A DNA stretch of 64,000 nt from NCBI GenBank assembly GCA_019634615.1, contig JAHCAZ010000001.1:124001-188000 (forward strand), read 5' to 3'. The notes beneath the pieces were generated by a model. That model saw only the letters and a program-made list of their open reading frames with translations, had not been told where the DNA came from and searched no databases. The stretch comes from Opitutaceae bacterium. GTDB taxonomy: Bacteria > Verrucomicrobiota > Verrucomicrobiia > Opitutales > Opitutaceae. A program made the translations under genes and the position numbers. Below are positions 26,414-35,443 of the stretch, one piece after another (positions within the stretch are counted from its first letter, which is position 1; each line of letters opens with the position of its first letter).

Positions 26414-27649
26414 CTAGGCTCCGATCAGGAGCCTGGCCGGATCCTCGATGACCTGCTTGGCCTTCACGAGGAAGGTGACGGCCTCGCGGCCGTCGACGAG
26501 GCGGTGGTCGTAGCTGAGGGCGAGGTACATCATCGGGCGGATGACGATCTGGCCGTCGACGACGACGGGGCGCTCGTTGATGGCGTGGAGCCCGAGGATG
26601 CCGGCCTGCGGGGCGTTGAGGATCGGGGTCGAGAGCATCGAGCCGAAGATGCCGCCGTTGGTGATGGTGAAGACGCCGCCCTCGAGGTCGGGGAGCGTGA
26701 TCTTGCCCTCGCGGGCGCGCTTGGCGAGGTCGGCGAGGGACTGCTCGATGCCCGCCATGCTCTGCTGGTCGCAGTCGCGGAGGACGGGGACCATGAGGCC
26801 GCGGTCGGTGGAGACCGCCACGCCGATGTCGAAGTAGTTGTTCTGGATGATTTCGTCGCCGGCGAACTGGGCGTTGAGGGCGGGGACGTCGCGGAGGGCG
26901 GCGACGACGGCCTTGGTGAAGAACGACATGAAGCCGAGCTTCACGCCGTGCTTCTTCACGAAGTCGTCCTGGTATTTTTTGCGCAGGGCGATGACGGCGG
27001 ACATGTCGACCTCGTTGAAGGTCGTGAGCATGGCGGCCTCGTGCTGGGCCTGGACGAGGCGCTCGGCGATGCGCTTGCGGAGGGGGCTGAGCTTTTTGCG
27101 CGTCTGGCGCTCGGAGGGAGATTTCGGATTGGGAATTGCGGATACCGGAGAGGCGGAGGTGGTAGGCGTGGGGGGCGGGGTGGGAGCGCCCGCGAGCGGG
27201 CTGCCTACGGGGGCGGATTTCCCGGAAGAGGCCTCCAACATGTCGCCCTTGGTGACGCGGCCGGCCTTGCCGGTGCCGGTGACGGTGGCGGGGTTGATGC
27301 CGGTTTCGGCGGCGAGGCGGCGGACCGACGGAGATTGCGGATTGGCGATGGCGGATTGCGGAGAGGTGGGAGCAACAGGAGCGCCCGCGAGCGGGCTGCC
27401 TACGGTGGCGGTGTTCGACTCGTCGATCTTGGCGACGACGGCGCCGATCTTCACCTCGGTGCCGGCGGCGACGAGGAGACTGACGCGACCGGCGGTCTCG
27501 GCGGTGCCCTCGGTCGTGATCTTGTCGGTCTCGAGTTCGAAGAGCGGCTGGTCCTTCTTCACGACGTCGCCGTCCTGCACGTACCACTTGGCGAGGACGC
27601 CGGAGTTGATGGATTCGCCCATGGGCGGGATTTTGACTTCGAAGGGCAT
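26414..27649 (-). CDS. odhB: Dihydrolipoyllysine-residue succinyltransferase (E2 of 2-oxoglutarate dehydrogenase)
   Basis: The start [20 protein letters not shown] gives 411 residues; the longer frame reads repeat DNA. A lipoyl domain (Lys in [12 protein letters not shown]) is followed by linker 1, a peripheral subunit-binding domain ([20 protein letters not shown]), linker 2, and the acyltransferase core with catalytic His in [10 protein letters not shown]. Both linkers contain VGSPLAGAP followed by SAI.NP.SPS, encoded by the same pair of genomic repeats. It transfers succinyl to CoA in the TCA cycle. Confidence 0.96.
   Translation of the reverse strand: MPFEVKIPPMGESINSGVLAKWYVQDGDVVKKDQPLFELETDKITTEGTAETAGRVSLLVAAGTEVKIGAVVAKIDESNTATVGSPLAGAPVAPTSPQSAIANPQSPSVRRLAAETGINPATVTGTGKAGRVTKGDMLEASSGKSAPVGSPLAGAPTPPPTPTTSASPVSAIPNPKSPSERQTRKKLSPLRKRIAERLVQAQHEAAMLTTFNEVDMSAVIALRKKYQDDFVKKHGVKLGFMSFFTKAVVAALRDVPALNAQFAGDEIIQNNYFDIGVAVSTDRGLMVPVLRDCDQQSMAGIEQSLADLAKRAREGKITLPDLEGGVFTITNGGIFGSMLSTPILNAPQAGILGLHAINERPVVVDGQIVIRPMMYLALSYDHRLVDGREAVTFLVKAKQVIEDPARLLIGA
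27120..27210. repeat. Two-part repeat cassette inside odhB (PSBD-catalytic linker)
   Basis: The AATCCGC-type unit (27120-27149) and the GCCCGCGAGCGGGCTGCCTA unit (27186-27210) are copies of families found between genes elsewhere. They encode [10 protein letters not shown] and VGSPLAGAP in the disordered linker and keep the frame open. Confidence 0.75.
27332..27405. repeat. Two-part repeat cassette inside odhB (lipoyl-PSBD linker)
   Basis: The same order as the other linker: an AATCCGC-type unit (27332-27361, encoding [10 protein letters not shown]) and a GCCCGCGAGCGGGCTGCCTA unit (27381-27405, encoding VGSPLAGAP). The spacing between the units differs, 19 nt here against 36 nt in the other linker. 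Confidence 0.75.
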
Positions 27650-27655
27650 GATAAA

Positions 27656-27729
27656 ACGGGTGATTGGTGATGGGTTATGGGTTATCGGTGCTGGATGGTC
27701 TAGGCCAATGACCCATGACCCGGCACCCA
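27656..27729. repeat. ATGGGTGATGGGT-type palindrome filling the sucA-odhB gap
   Basis: Left tandem GGTGATGGGTTATGGGTTAT and right CCAATGACCCATGACCCGG units form imperfect arms. It is the same family as 26329-26412. It sits directly upstream of the odhB start on the mRNA. Confidence 0.7.
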
Positions 27730-27738
27730 CGGCCGGCG

Positions 27739-30540
27739 CTAGAGGGCAAACGCATCTTTGAGCAAGGCGGCGAGTTCCTGGCGGTGGCGGGCGAGGGAGC
27801 CGACGGCCGGGGAGGAGGAGGCATCGCGGCCGGCGTAGAGCGCCTTGCGGCCGAAGATCTCCTCAAGGTGCGGGGCGATGTAGGTCCAGGCGCCCATGTT
27901 CTGCGATTCCTCCTGGCACCAGATCAGCTTCGCCGGGCCGTAGCGCCTGGCGATTTCGGTCAGGCGCTTGCGGTGGAGGGGATAGAGCTGCTCCAGGCGG
28001 ACGATGGCGGTGCCGGTGTGCTTGTGCTTCGCGCGGTAGTCGACGAGGTCATAATAGACCTTGCCCGAGCAGAGGATGAGGCGGTCCGGGGCGGTCTGGC
28101 CGACGGGGAAAGGCGCGCGGGTCGAGGCGCTGGCCGTGGCGAAGAGCGGATCGTCGATGATCTCGTGGAAGCTGCCGGCCTGGAACTCGTCGAGCCGCGA
28201 GACGGCCGCGGGGTGGCGCAGGAGCGACTTGGGCGACATCACGATGAGCGGCTTCTTGACGTCGCGCTTCACCTGACGGCGCAGGGCGTGGAAGAAATTC
28301 GCCGGGGTCGTGATGTTGGCGACCTGCATGTTGTCCTCGGCGCAGAGGTTGAGGAACCGCTCGAGGCGGGCGGACGAGTGCTCGGGGCCCTGGCCCTCGT
28401 AGCCGTGGGGGAGGAGGAGGGTGAGGCCGCTGGTGCGCTGCCACTTCGATTCGCCGGCGGCGAGGAACTGGTCGATCACGACCTGGGCGCCGTTGGCGAA
28501 GTCGCCGAACTGGGCTTCCCAGATGCAGAGCATGTCGGGGTAGTCGAGGGAGTAGCCGTAGTCGAAGGCGAGCACGGCGGCCTCGGACAGGAGCGAATTG
28601 TACACGCAGAAGCGCGCCTGGCTGGGAGCGAGGTGCTTGAGCGGGGCGTAGGTCGCGCCGGTCTCCATGTCGTGGAGGACGGCGTGGCGGTGGCTGAAGG
28701 TCCCGCGCTCGCAATCCTGGCCGCTGAGGCGGATGGGCACGCCCTCGACGACGAGGGTGCCGAAGGCGAGAGCCTCGGCGAAACCCCAGTCGATCGGACC
28801 GCCCTCACGGTGCGCCTTGGCGCGGGCGTCGAGGAAGCGGCGGATCTTGGGGTTGGGCTTGAAGCTCGGCGGCAGCGTCGTGAGGCCCTGGACGACGAGG
28901 TCGATCGTGGCGGGTGAGACGCCGGTGGGGACCGGCTTGAAGTGGAAGTCGGGCTGGAAGATGGCGGTCGAGCCCTCGAACTTCTTCTGTTCCTCCGCGG
29001 CGGAGCGCCGCGCGGTCTTGGCGGACTCGGCGGCGCGGGCCTTCTCCAGGTTGCGCTCGAGGGCGGCGGAGTACTCGGCGCGGATGGCGTCGGACTCGGC
29101 CGGCGTGATCGTGCCGTCGGCGACGAGTTTGCGGCTGAAGACCTCCGACACCGCCGGGTGCTTGGCGATCTTGCGGTAGAGGAGCGGCTGGGTGAAGGCG
29201 GGCTCGTCGGTCTCGTTGTGGCCGTGCTTGCGGTAGCAGACCATGTCGATGACCACGTCGCGCTGGAACTTCACGCGAAACTCGAGCGCGAGCCGGGCAA
29301 TGTGGCAGACGGCCTCGGGGTCGTCGCCGTTCACGTGGAAGATCGGGGCCTCGATCATCTTGGCGACGTCGGTGCAGTAGAGCGTCGAGCGCGAGTCACG
29401 CGGGAGCGTGGTGAAGCCGATCTGGTTGTTGACGACGATGTGGACCGTGCCGCCGGTCTTGTAGCCGGGCAACTGGGAGAAGTTGAGCGTCTCGGCCACG
29501 ATGCCCTGGCCGGCGAAGGCGGCGTCGCCGTGGATGAGGAGGGGCAGCACGCGGTGCCGCTCCTCGGTCGCACCGCGCATGCGCTGACGGGCCCGGGCGT
29601 TGCCCTCGACGACAGGGTTGACGATCTCGAGGTGGGAGGGATTGGCGGCGAGGCGGACCTCGACCTTCCGGCCGGCGGCGGTGTCGAGGATGACCTCGTA
29701 GCCGAGGTGGTACTTCACGTCGCCGTCGCCGCCGACGGTGTCGGGAAGGTAGTTCTCCGAGAACTGCTCGAAGAGTTCGTCGAAACTCTTCCGCATGACG
29801 TTGCAGAGGATGTTGAGGCGGCCGCGGTGAGCCATGCCCATGACGACCTCCTCGACCCCGAAGGTGGGGCAGCTCTCGATGATCGTGTCGACCGCGGCGA
29901 CCATGGTCTCGCCGCCTTCGAGCGAGAAGCGCTTCTGGCCGACATACTTGGTGTGCAGGAAGCGCTCAAACAGCTCGGCCTTGTGCACGCGACGGAGGAT
30001 GCGGATGCGCTCGCCCTTGGAGAAGTCGGGCTGGTTGCGCGTCGACTCCATGCGCTCCTGCAGCCAGTGCCGCACCTCGACGTCCTGGATATGCGTGTAC
30101 TCGACGCCGATGCGGTCGCAGTAGGTCAGGCGCAGCGAGATCAGGATGTCGCGGAGCTTCATCTGCCCGCCGCCGAGATACGTGCCGACGTCAAAGACCG
30201 TGTCCAGGTCCTCTTCACCGAGGGAGAATTGCGCGAGGCTCAGCTTCGGGTTCGGCGGGGGCGGTTCGCCGAGGGGATCGACATGCGCCTCGAGGTGGCC
30301 CAGGGCGCGGTAGGTGGCGATCAGGTAGTGGACGTGGGACTGCTTGAGGCTGTCGATGATCGAGACGCCGGCTTCAGCCGCGCCCGGGGTGGTGAGGGCA
30401 CCGCCGCCGTTGCCCAGGGTGAAGCCCTGGAAAAAGGCGCGCCAGGTCGGATCGACGGAGTTGGGGTCGGCCTGCCAAGCCTGATAGGCGGCCTCGATGA
30501 CCGCCGCATTGGCGTGGTTGGGTAAGGAAAAATTGCTCAT
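27739..30540 (-). CDS. sucA: 2-oxoglutarate dehydrogenase E1 component
   Basis: The 933-residue protein has the full family length. The short N-terminal segment ([20 protein letters not shown]) is followed by the ThDP domain with [20 protein letters not shown] and [20 protein letters not shown], and the C-terminal domain with [20 protein letters not shown]. It decarboxylates 2-oxoglutarate and loads the lipoyl group of OdhB. It is the first gene of sucA-odhB-lpd. The start [20 protein letters not shown] matches the family. Confidence 0.97.
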   Translation of the reverse strand: MSNFSLPNHANAAVIEAAYQAWQADPNSVDPTWRAFFQGFTLGNGGGALTTPGAAEAGVSIIDSLKQSHVHYLIATYRALGHLEAHVDPLGEPPPPNPKLSLAQFSLGEEDLDTVFDVGTYLGGGQMKLRDILISLRLTYCDRIGVEYTHIQDVEVRHWLQERMESTRNQPDFSKGERIRILRRVHKAELFERFLHTKYVGQKRFSLEGGETMVAAVDTIIESCPTFGVEEVVMGMAHRGRLNILCNVMRKSFDELFEQFSENYLPDTVGGDGDVKYHLGYEVILDTAAGRKVEVRLAANPSHLEIVNPVVEGNARARQRMRGATEERHRVLPLLIHGDAAFAGQGIVAETLNFSQLPGYKTGGTVHIVVNNQIGFTTLPRDSRSTLYCTDVAKMIEAPIFHVNGDDPEAVCHIARLALEFRVKFQRDVVIDMVCYRKHGHNETDEPAFTQPLLYRKIAKHPAVSEVFSRKLVADGTITPAESDAIRAEYSAALERNLEKARAAESAKTARRSAAEEQKKFEGSTAIFQPDFHFKPVPTGVSPATIDLVVQGLTTLPPSFKPNPKIRRFLDARAKAHREGGPIDWGFAEALAFGTLVVEGVPIRLSGQDCERGTFSHRHAVLHDMETGATYAPLKHLAPSQARFCVYNSLLSEAAVLAFDYGYSLDYPDMLCIWEAQFGDFANGAQVVIDQFLAAGESKWQRTSGLTLLLPHGYEGQGPEHSSARLERFLNLCAEDNMQVANITTPANFFHALRRQVKRDVKKPLIVMSPKSLLRHPAAVSRLDEFQAGSFHEIIDDPLFATASASTRAPFPVGQTAPDRLILCSGKVYYDLVDYRAKHKHTGTAIVRLEQLYPLHRKRLTEIARRYGPAKLIWCQEESQNMGAWTYIAPHLEEIFGRKALYAGRDASSSPAVGSLARHRQELAALLKDAFAL

Positions 30541-30728
30541 GGCTGATAAGAATGACGCGCGAGCGAAAGAGAGATTTGGACCGTTTTGCTGGGAGGGCTA
30601 TTAGGGAATATTGTTCTAGAACGCATCATGACTGGCCGCGTGACACAAGGGTCCGGGGGGATGGAGGCCGAGGATTGCAAACGCGCTTAAGGTCCGTAGC
30701 AGAGGGAACAGGTATACTCATCACGGAT
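30541..30728. promoter_or_regulatory. Divergent promoter region of sucA and a small gene
   Basis: The 188-nt gap is less GC-rich than its surroundings. It contains a perfect 10-bp palindrome GTTCTAGAAC (30613-30622), a candidate operator for the TCA operon. No gene is visible. Confidence 0.35.
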
Positions 30729-30971
30729 ATGGAGTCCCAAATTAAAGTCGCCCTTATTTCGTTGCTCGAGGCCATCAAGCGGTCTGATGGACCCGTGATC
30801 GCGGCCGAGATGGCGCGGCTCGACGCTTTTCTCGACCAAGGCCGGGGCAGTCTGCACCCGCAACTGGTTCATTTCATGGAAAATAGGAGTTATGCCAAGG
30901 CGCTGATGTTCCTCGGCGGCGAAAGCGATATCCCGGTGGGCGTCTGTGGCGGTCGGGCCGGCCGGAAGTGA
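30729..30971 (+). CDS. Small hypothetical helical protein upstream of a SUI1 factor
   Basis: The start MESQIKVALISLLEAIKRSD gives 80 residues. It is mostly alpha-helical (VIAAEMARLDAFLDQGRGSL, then HPQLVHFMENRSYAKALMFL) with a short Gly-rich tail. No domain is recognised. The stop lies 5 nt before the ATG of the SUI1-like gene, so the two are probably cotranscribed and may act together. Confidence 0.6.
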   Translation: MESQIKVALISLLEAIKRSDGPVIAAEMARLDAFLDQGRGSLHPQLVHFMENRSYAKALMFLGGESDIPVGVCGGRAGRK

Positions 30972-30976
30972 GGGTC

Positions 30977-31366
30977 ATGAGCAACGGCGGTAAAATCTCG
31001 ACGGATGGCGGGCAGGGGTTGGGGCAGAATCCTTTTGGAAGCCTAAGTGCGGCGGGGTTGCCCGTCGCGCCCAAGGCACCGGGTTCGGCGAACCCGGCTA
31101 CAGCGGTCCCGGCGACGAGGAATCGCGGCCGGGTCGACATCAAGCGCACGACGGCGGGGCGCGGCGGCAAGACCGTCACGCTGGTGACCGGTTTTGTGGG
31201 CATCGGCCTGCCGGAAAAGGAGGCCCTCGCGAAGAAGATGCGCGCCGCCTGCGGTTGCGGCGGCACCGTCAAGGACGGCGACATCGAGATCCAAGGCGAC
31301 CAGCGGGAGACCGTGGCGCGGATCCTGACCGAGGCGGGATTTCGGCCGGTGCAGGCCGGCGGGTAG
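30977..31366 (+). CDS. SUI1/eIF1-like translation factor (YciH family)
   Basis: The ATG at 30977 follows a GAGGG Shine-Dalgarno and gives 129 residues; a GTG at 30968 would overlap the upstream gene. Residues ~50-129 are a SUI1 domain (GGKTVTLVTGFVGIGLPEKE, CGCGGTVKDGDIEIQGDQRE). The N-terminal ~45 residues are disordered and include APGSANPATAVP, encoded by a 19-nt palindrome. YciH-type proteins influence initiation-codon choice at the ribosome. It is convergent with rlmN. Confidence 0.88.
   Translation: MSNGGKISTDGGQGLGQNPFGSLSAAGLPVAPKAPGSANPATAVPATRNRGRVDIKRTTAGRGGKTVTLVTGFVGIGLPEKEALAKKMRAACGCGGTVKDGDIEIQGDQRETVARILTEAGFRPVQAGG
31079..31097. repeat. Perfect palindrome in the linker of the SUI1 gene
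   Basis: CCGGGTTCGGCGAACCCGG has 9-bp perfect arms around a single G. It encodes PGSANP in a disordered region. It is the only copy seen in the window, but it resembles the intragenic repeats of odhB and kdsC. Confidence 0.5.
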
Positions 31367-31367
31367 G

Positions 31368-32480
31368 CTAAGTCGCCGCTTCTCGTTCCTTCTCGGTCTT
31401 CAACCGCAGCTGGCCGCAGGCGGCGTCGATGTCGTGGCCTTTTTCGCGGCGGAGGGTTACGGAGACGCGGGCGTCGCGCAGGACGTCGGCGAAGCGCTCT
31501 TGGCGGTTGTTCGACGGCCTTTTCCACGGCAGGCCCTCGACCGTGTTGTACGGGATGAGGTTCACGTGGGCGTGCAGGTCGAGCGCGATGTCGCGGAGCT
31601 TTTCCGCCTGGGCGATCGAGTCGTTGACCTCCTCGATCAAAATGAACTCGAGCGTGACCATGCGGCCGTGCTTTTCGCTGAAGGCCTTGATGGCGGGGAG
31701 GAGCTTCGCGAGCGGGTACGCCCGGTTGACGGGCATGATCTTCTCGCGGACCTCGTCGGTGGCGCCGTGCAGGGAAATGGCGAGGCGCAGGCCGAGGGGC
31801 TCCTCGGCGAGCTGGAGGATCTTCGGGACGAGCCCGCTCGTGGACAGCGTGATGCGACGGGCGCCGAAGCCGAGGCCCCAGTCGGCGTTGACGATGGTGA
31901 GGGCGCGGATGACCGCGTCATAGTTGGCGAGGGGTTCGCCCATGCCCATGACGACGATGTTGTCGAACGACGCCAGTTCCATCCGGGCGCGGGGCGTGCG
32001 GGCGTCCTCGCGGTAGCAGACCTGCAGGAGCTGGGCGACGATCTCGCCGGCGTTGAGATCGCGCTTCAGGCCGGCGAGGCCCGAGGCGCAGAACGCGCAG
32101 GCCATGGCGCAGCCGACCTGCGTGGAGATGCAGATGGTCTTGCGGGAGTGATCGAGGCCGACGCCGTCCTGCGGGGCGCGGATGATGACGGTCTCGATGA
32201 GGGAGCGGTCGCCGAGCTCGAGGAGGAGCTTGTCGGTGACGTCCTCGGACTGCTTGTTGAGCACCAGCGCGGCCGGCATGAGCTCGAAGGTGGCGTCGAG
32301 CCAGGTGCGCAGCGCCTTCGGCAGGTTGGTCATGTCATCCCAGGACCGGGCGCGCTTCTTGTACACCCACTCGAGGATCTGCTTCGCACGAAACGCCGGC
32401 TCGCCGCGCTCCTGGAGGCGCGCGGTGAGCGAGGCGAGGGTCTCGCCCGTGAGCGGCGGTTTCGCGGGAATGTATTTCAT
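31368..32480 (-). CDS. rlmN: Dual-specificity 23S rRNA/tRNA adenine-C2 methyltransferase
   Basis: The 370-residue radical-SAM enzyme has the cluster motif CAMACAFCASGLAGLKRDLN (CxxxCxxC) and the family sequence VVMGMGEPLANYDAVIRALT. A C-terminal Cys (DAACGQL) is the resolving residue. It methylates A2503 of 23S rRNA and A37 of some tRNAs. It is transcribed alone, with a long inverted repeat between it and leuA upstream. Confidence 0.97.
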   Translation of the reverse strand: MKYIPAKPPLTGETLASLTARLQERGEPAFRAKQILEWVYKKRARSWDDMTNLPKALRTWLDATFELMPAALVLNKQSEDVTDKLLLELGDRSLIETVIIRAPQDGVGLDHSRKTICISTQVGCAMACAFCASGLAGLKRDLNAGEIVAQLLQVCYREDARTPRARMELASFDNIVVMGMGEPLANYDAVIRALTIVNADWGLGFGARRITLSTSGLVPKILQLAEEPLGLRLAISLHGATDEVREKIMPVNRAYPLAKLLPAIKAFSEKHGRMVTLEFILIEEVNDSIAQAEKLRDIALDLHAHVNLIPYNTVEGLPWKRPSNNRQERFADVLRDARVSVTLRREKGHDIDAACGQLRLKTEKEREAAT

Positions 32481-32495
32481 CGAGGAGCCTCTGAG

Positions 32496-32576
32496 GAATG
32501 AATGTGGAAATCAGGAAAGCAGGGGGAAGGTCCGGGGCTTAATCCGTTTCCCGTGTTCCTGATTTCCACATTTCAT
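32496..32576. repeat. Long inverted repeat between rlmN and leuA
   Basis: AATGTGGAAATCAGGAA (32501-32517) and TTCCTGATTTCCACATT (32556-32572) are perfect 17-bp arms, extended imperfectly on both sides. The ~38-nt loop also contains GGGGGAA and TTCCC. No T-tract follows, so it is a repeat element more than a terminator. Confidence 0.8.
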
Positions 32577-32597
32577 CCGGTTTGCGCGCTTTGGCTC

Positions 32598-34262
32598 TCA
32601 ACGCGCGAGGGCGCGGTTGAGGGCGCTGACGATGGCCTTGATGGACGCGAGCTCGATGTTGGTGTCGATGCCGGCGCCGAAGAGAGCCTGGCCGCGGGCG
32701 GTCTTGATCTGGATGTAGCTGACCGCGCGGGCCTCGGCGCCCTTGCCGAGCGAGTGTTCGGCGTAGCTGAGGACCTCGAACTTGGGCAGCGCCGTGGTGC
32801 CGAGCGCGCGCACGAAGGCGTCGATCGGGCCGTTGCCGTCGGCGGTGAGCTGGTGGGGCGTGCCGTCGAGCGTGATGGTCGCCGTGCAGGTGACGGCGCT
32901 GTCGCTCTCGCTGGTCTTGAACTGCTTCAGGGCCACGGGGGCGGTGCGCTCGAGGTATTCGGCGCGGAAGGCGTCGTGGATCTCGGCGGCGGTGAGCTCG
33001 CGGCCGGTCGTGTCGGCGAGGTCGTTCACGATGCGGCCGATCTCCTTATGCATGAGCTTCGGGAGGCTGTAACCGAACTCGTGCTCGAGCACGTAGGCGA
33101 CGCCGCCCTTGCCGGACTGGCTGTTGATGCGGATGATGGCCTTGTAGCTGCGGCCGATGTCGGCGGGGTCGATCGGGATGTAGAGCACGTCCCAGGGTGC
33201 GCCGGGCTGCTGCTTCTCCCACGACTTCTTGATGGCGTCTTGATGGGAGCCGCTGAAGGCCGTGAAGACGAGTTCGCCGGCGTAGGGCAGGCGGGCCGGG
33301 ACTTCGAGCTTGGTGCAGCGCTCGTAGACGTCGCGGATGCCGTTGATGTCGCTGAAGTCCAGGCCCGGATGGACGCCGTGCGTGTAGAGATTCAGGGCGA
33401 CGGTGACGATGTCGAGGTTGCCCGTGCGCTCGCCGTTGCCGAAGAGCGTGCCCTCCACGCGGTCGGCGCCGGCGAGCAGGCCGAGCTCGGTGGCGGCGAC
33501 GCCGGTCCCGCGGTCATTGTGCGTGTGCAGGGAGATCAGCGTGCGGTCGCGGCGGGTGAGGTGCGTGGACATCCACTCGATCTGGTCGGCATGGACGTTG
33601 GGCGTGGCGTACTCGACCGTGGCGGGCAGGTTGAGGATGATCTTGTTTTCGACCGTCGGCTGCCAGGCGTCGGTGACGGCCTCGCAGACCTCGAGGGCGA
33701 AATCGAGCTCGGTGCTCGTGAAGCTCTCGGGCGAGTACTGGAAGCGCACGTTCGTCCCGGCGGCCGCCAGCGGGGCGGTGTGCTGCTTGACCCACTCGGT
33801 CCCGCGCACGGCGATGCGGCGGATATCGTCGCGCGAGGCGTTGAACACGTACTCGCGCTGCTTCGGCGAGGTCGAGTTGTAGAGGTGGAAGATGATGTTC
33901 TTCGCCCCGCGGAGGGCCTCGCAGGAACGCGTGATCAGCTCCTCGCGGCACTGGCAGAGGATCTGGACGGCGACGTCGTCGGGGATGCGCTTTTCCTCGA
34001 TGAGGCGGCGGCAGAAATCGAACTCGATCTGGGAGGCGGACGGGAAACCGATCTCGATCTCCTTGAAGCCGATCTTCACGAGCAGGTCGAAGTACTCGAG
34101 CTTCTCCTCGACGCTCATCGGCTGGGCGAGGGCCTGGTTGCCATCGCGGAGATCGACGCTGCACCACATGGGGGCTTGCGTGAGCGTGCGGCTGGGCCAC
34201 TGGCGGTTGGACAGGGCGACGGGCGGAAACGGGCGGTATTTCGTGATCGGAGCAGGTTGCAT
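32598..34262 (-). CDS. leuA: 2-isopropylmalate synthase
   Basis: The start MQPAPITKYRPFPPVALSNR gives 554 residues, the long LeuA2 type that begins with the RQWPSRTLTQAPMWCSVDLR segment. The DRE-TIM motif is SVDLRDGNQAL, metal His residues lie in SLHTHNDRGTG, and the C-terminal regulatory domain (residues ~430-554) probably gives leucine feedback. It condenses acetyl-CoA with 2-oxoisovalerate, the first step of leucine synthesis. It is divergent from the sigma-factor operon across 293 nt. Confidence 0.96.
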   Translation of the reverse strand: MQPAPITKYRPFPPVALSNRQWPSRTLTQAPMWCSVDLRDGNQALAQPMSVEEKLEYFDLLVKIGFKEIEIGFPSASQIEFDFCRRLIEEKRIPDDVAVQILCQCREELITRSCEALRGAKNIIFHLYNSTSPKQREYVFNASRDDIRRIAVRGTEWVKQHTAPLAAAGTNVRFQYSPESFTSTELDFALEVCEAVTDAWQPTVENKIILNLPATVEYATPNVHADQIEWMSTHLTRRDRTLISLHTHNDRGTGVAATELGLLAGADRVEGTLFGNGERTGNLDIVTVALNLYTHGVHPGLDFSDINGIRDVYERCTKLEVPARLPYAGELVFTAFSGSHQDAIKKSWEKQQPGAPWDVLYIPIDPADIGRSYKAIIRINSQSGKGGVAYVLEHEFGYSLPKLMHKEIGRIVNDLADTTGRELTAAEIHDAFRAEYLERTAPVALKQFKTSESDSAVTCTATITLDGTPHQLTADGNGPIDAFVRALGTTALPKFEVLSYAEHSLGKGAEARAVSYIQIKTARGQALFGAGIDTNIELASIKAIVSALNRALAR

Positions 34263-34494
34263 GGCGAAGACAGGCTTTAAAGTGATGAAGACAGGGAGGA
34301 TATCTGACAAACGCGCGCTCGGGGCGGCGGTCACTCAATCAGGCAGGCAGGACGCACAGTCGGCCGTAAGCGGCGGTTAAAGACCGTGCGCGGTCGTAAG
34401 TCGGAGGGCCTGCCGGAGCTGTTTTCGCATTTCGGGGGAGAGAGTGAGGCGAAGCAGCCGGGTGGGGTCAAGCTGCGACTCCGTCACGGTCGGC

Positions 34495-34522
34495 GTAACC
34501 CCTTGGGCGGCACGGGCGTCTT
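34495..34522 (+). promoter_or_regulatory. Possible ECF-type promoter of the sigma-factor operon
   Basis: GTAACC (34495-34500) and CGTCTT (34517-34522) are 16 nt apart, like the AAC-rich -35 and CGTC -10 elements of ECF sigma promoters, 34 nt before the start codon. It would fit autoregulation. This is pattern matching only. Confidence 0.3.
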
Positions 34523-34555
34523 GCTCCCTGTGTATGTGTTTGTCTCCATCCTCCC

Positions 34556-35146
34556 ATGCCTGACGACGAGGCCTTCGACTTGGCCGGCTGCCTGGCCCGG
34601 GTCCGCGCCCAGGACCAGACGGCGGCCCGCGACCTGGTCGGCCACCTGTACCCGTTCGTCATCCGCATCGTGCGCTCGCACCTCCCGCGGCGCGTGGCCG
34701 AGGAGGATCTCGCACAGGACATCTTCCTGAAAATGTTCACCCGCCTCGACCAGTACCAGGGCAACGTGCCTTTCACCCACTGGGTCTCGCGCATCGCGGT
34801 GACGACCTGCATCGACCAGTTGCGGGCGCAGAAGCGCCGGCCGGAGTTCCGCTGGGCCGATCTCGCCGAGAATGAGGCGGAGATGCTCGACCATGTCCTC
34901 GCCGACGAGAACGCCAGCGCCCCCGACGACGCCCTCGCGGCCCGCGAACTGGTCAACAAGCTCCTCGCGCAGCTCAATCCCGAGGACCAGCTGGTTCTCC
35001 GCCTGCTCGATCTCGAGCAGAAGACCATCCGCGAAATCAGCGCGCTCACCGGCTGGAACGGTGCCCTGGTCAAGGTCCGCGCCTTCCGGGCGCGTCGGAA
35101 GTTGCACAAACTCTTCACCGCCCTACAACGAAAGGAACGCTCATGA
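34556..35146 (+). CDS. RNA polymerase sigma factor, ECF-like sigma-70 family
   Basis: The 196-residue protein has region 2 (LVGHLYPFVIRIVRSHLPRR, DLAQDIFLKMFTRLDQYQ, PFTHWVSRIAVTTCIDQLRA) and region 4 (LNPEDQLVLRLLDLEQKTIR, EISALTGWNGALVKVRAFRA). It is the first of three overlapping or adjacent genes; its stop overlaps the next ATG by 4 nt. It probably controls an envelope-stress response, judging from the Spy-like third gene. Confidence 0.92.
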   Translation: MPDDEAFDLAGCLARVRAQDQTAARDLVGHLYPFVIRIVRSHLPRRVAEEDLAQDIFLKMFTRLDQYQGNVPFTHWVSRIAVTTCIDQLRAQKRRPEFRWADLAENEAEMLDHVLADENASAPDDALAARELVNKLLAQLNPEDQLVLRLLDLEQKTIREISALTGWNGALVKVRAFRARRKLHKLFTALQRKERS

Positions 35147-35442
35147 ATCCCCCCGACAAAGCCTGGCAGCGCCTGGTAACCGCCGCGCGTCGCGCCCCGG
35201 CCGACGCCCCGGCGTCCGTGCCGTACGGTTTCGCCACCCGCGTGGCGGCGCAGGCTCTCACCCAGCCGGCTCCGGCCGGCCTGAGCCTGGAGCGCCTGGC
35301 CATCCGCGCCCTGGGCGTCGCCTGCCTTGCGGCGGTGCTCGGAGTCGCCGCCAACTACAGCGTGTTCACGAACGGCAGCGCGGAGGAGGAGGCCTTCTTC
35401 ACAACCGACGACCCCGCGGCCATCGTGCTGGATGTCTCCTGA
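35143..35442 (+). CDS. Single-pass membrane protein, putative anti-sigma partner
   Basis: The 99-residue protein has a cytoplasmic N-terminal half (MNPPDKAWQRLVTAARRAPA) and one transmembrane helix (LAIRALGVACLAAVLGVAAN), followed by a short acidic periplasmic tail. Coupling by ATGA to the sigma gene suggests an anti-sigma or regulatory role, but no zinc or classical anti-sigma motif is present. A 1-nt gap separates it from the next gene's ATG. Confidence 0.65.
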   Translation: MNPPDKAWQRLVTAARRAPADAPASVPYGFATRVAAQALTQPAPAGLSLERLAIRALGVACLAAVLGVAANYSVFTNGSAEEEAFFTTDDPAAIVLDVS

Positions 35443-35443
35443 C

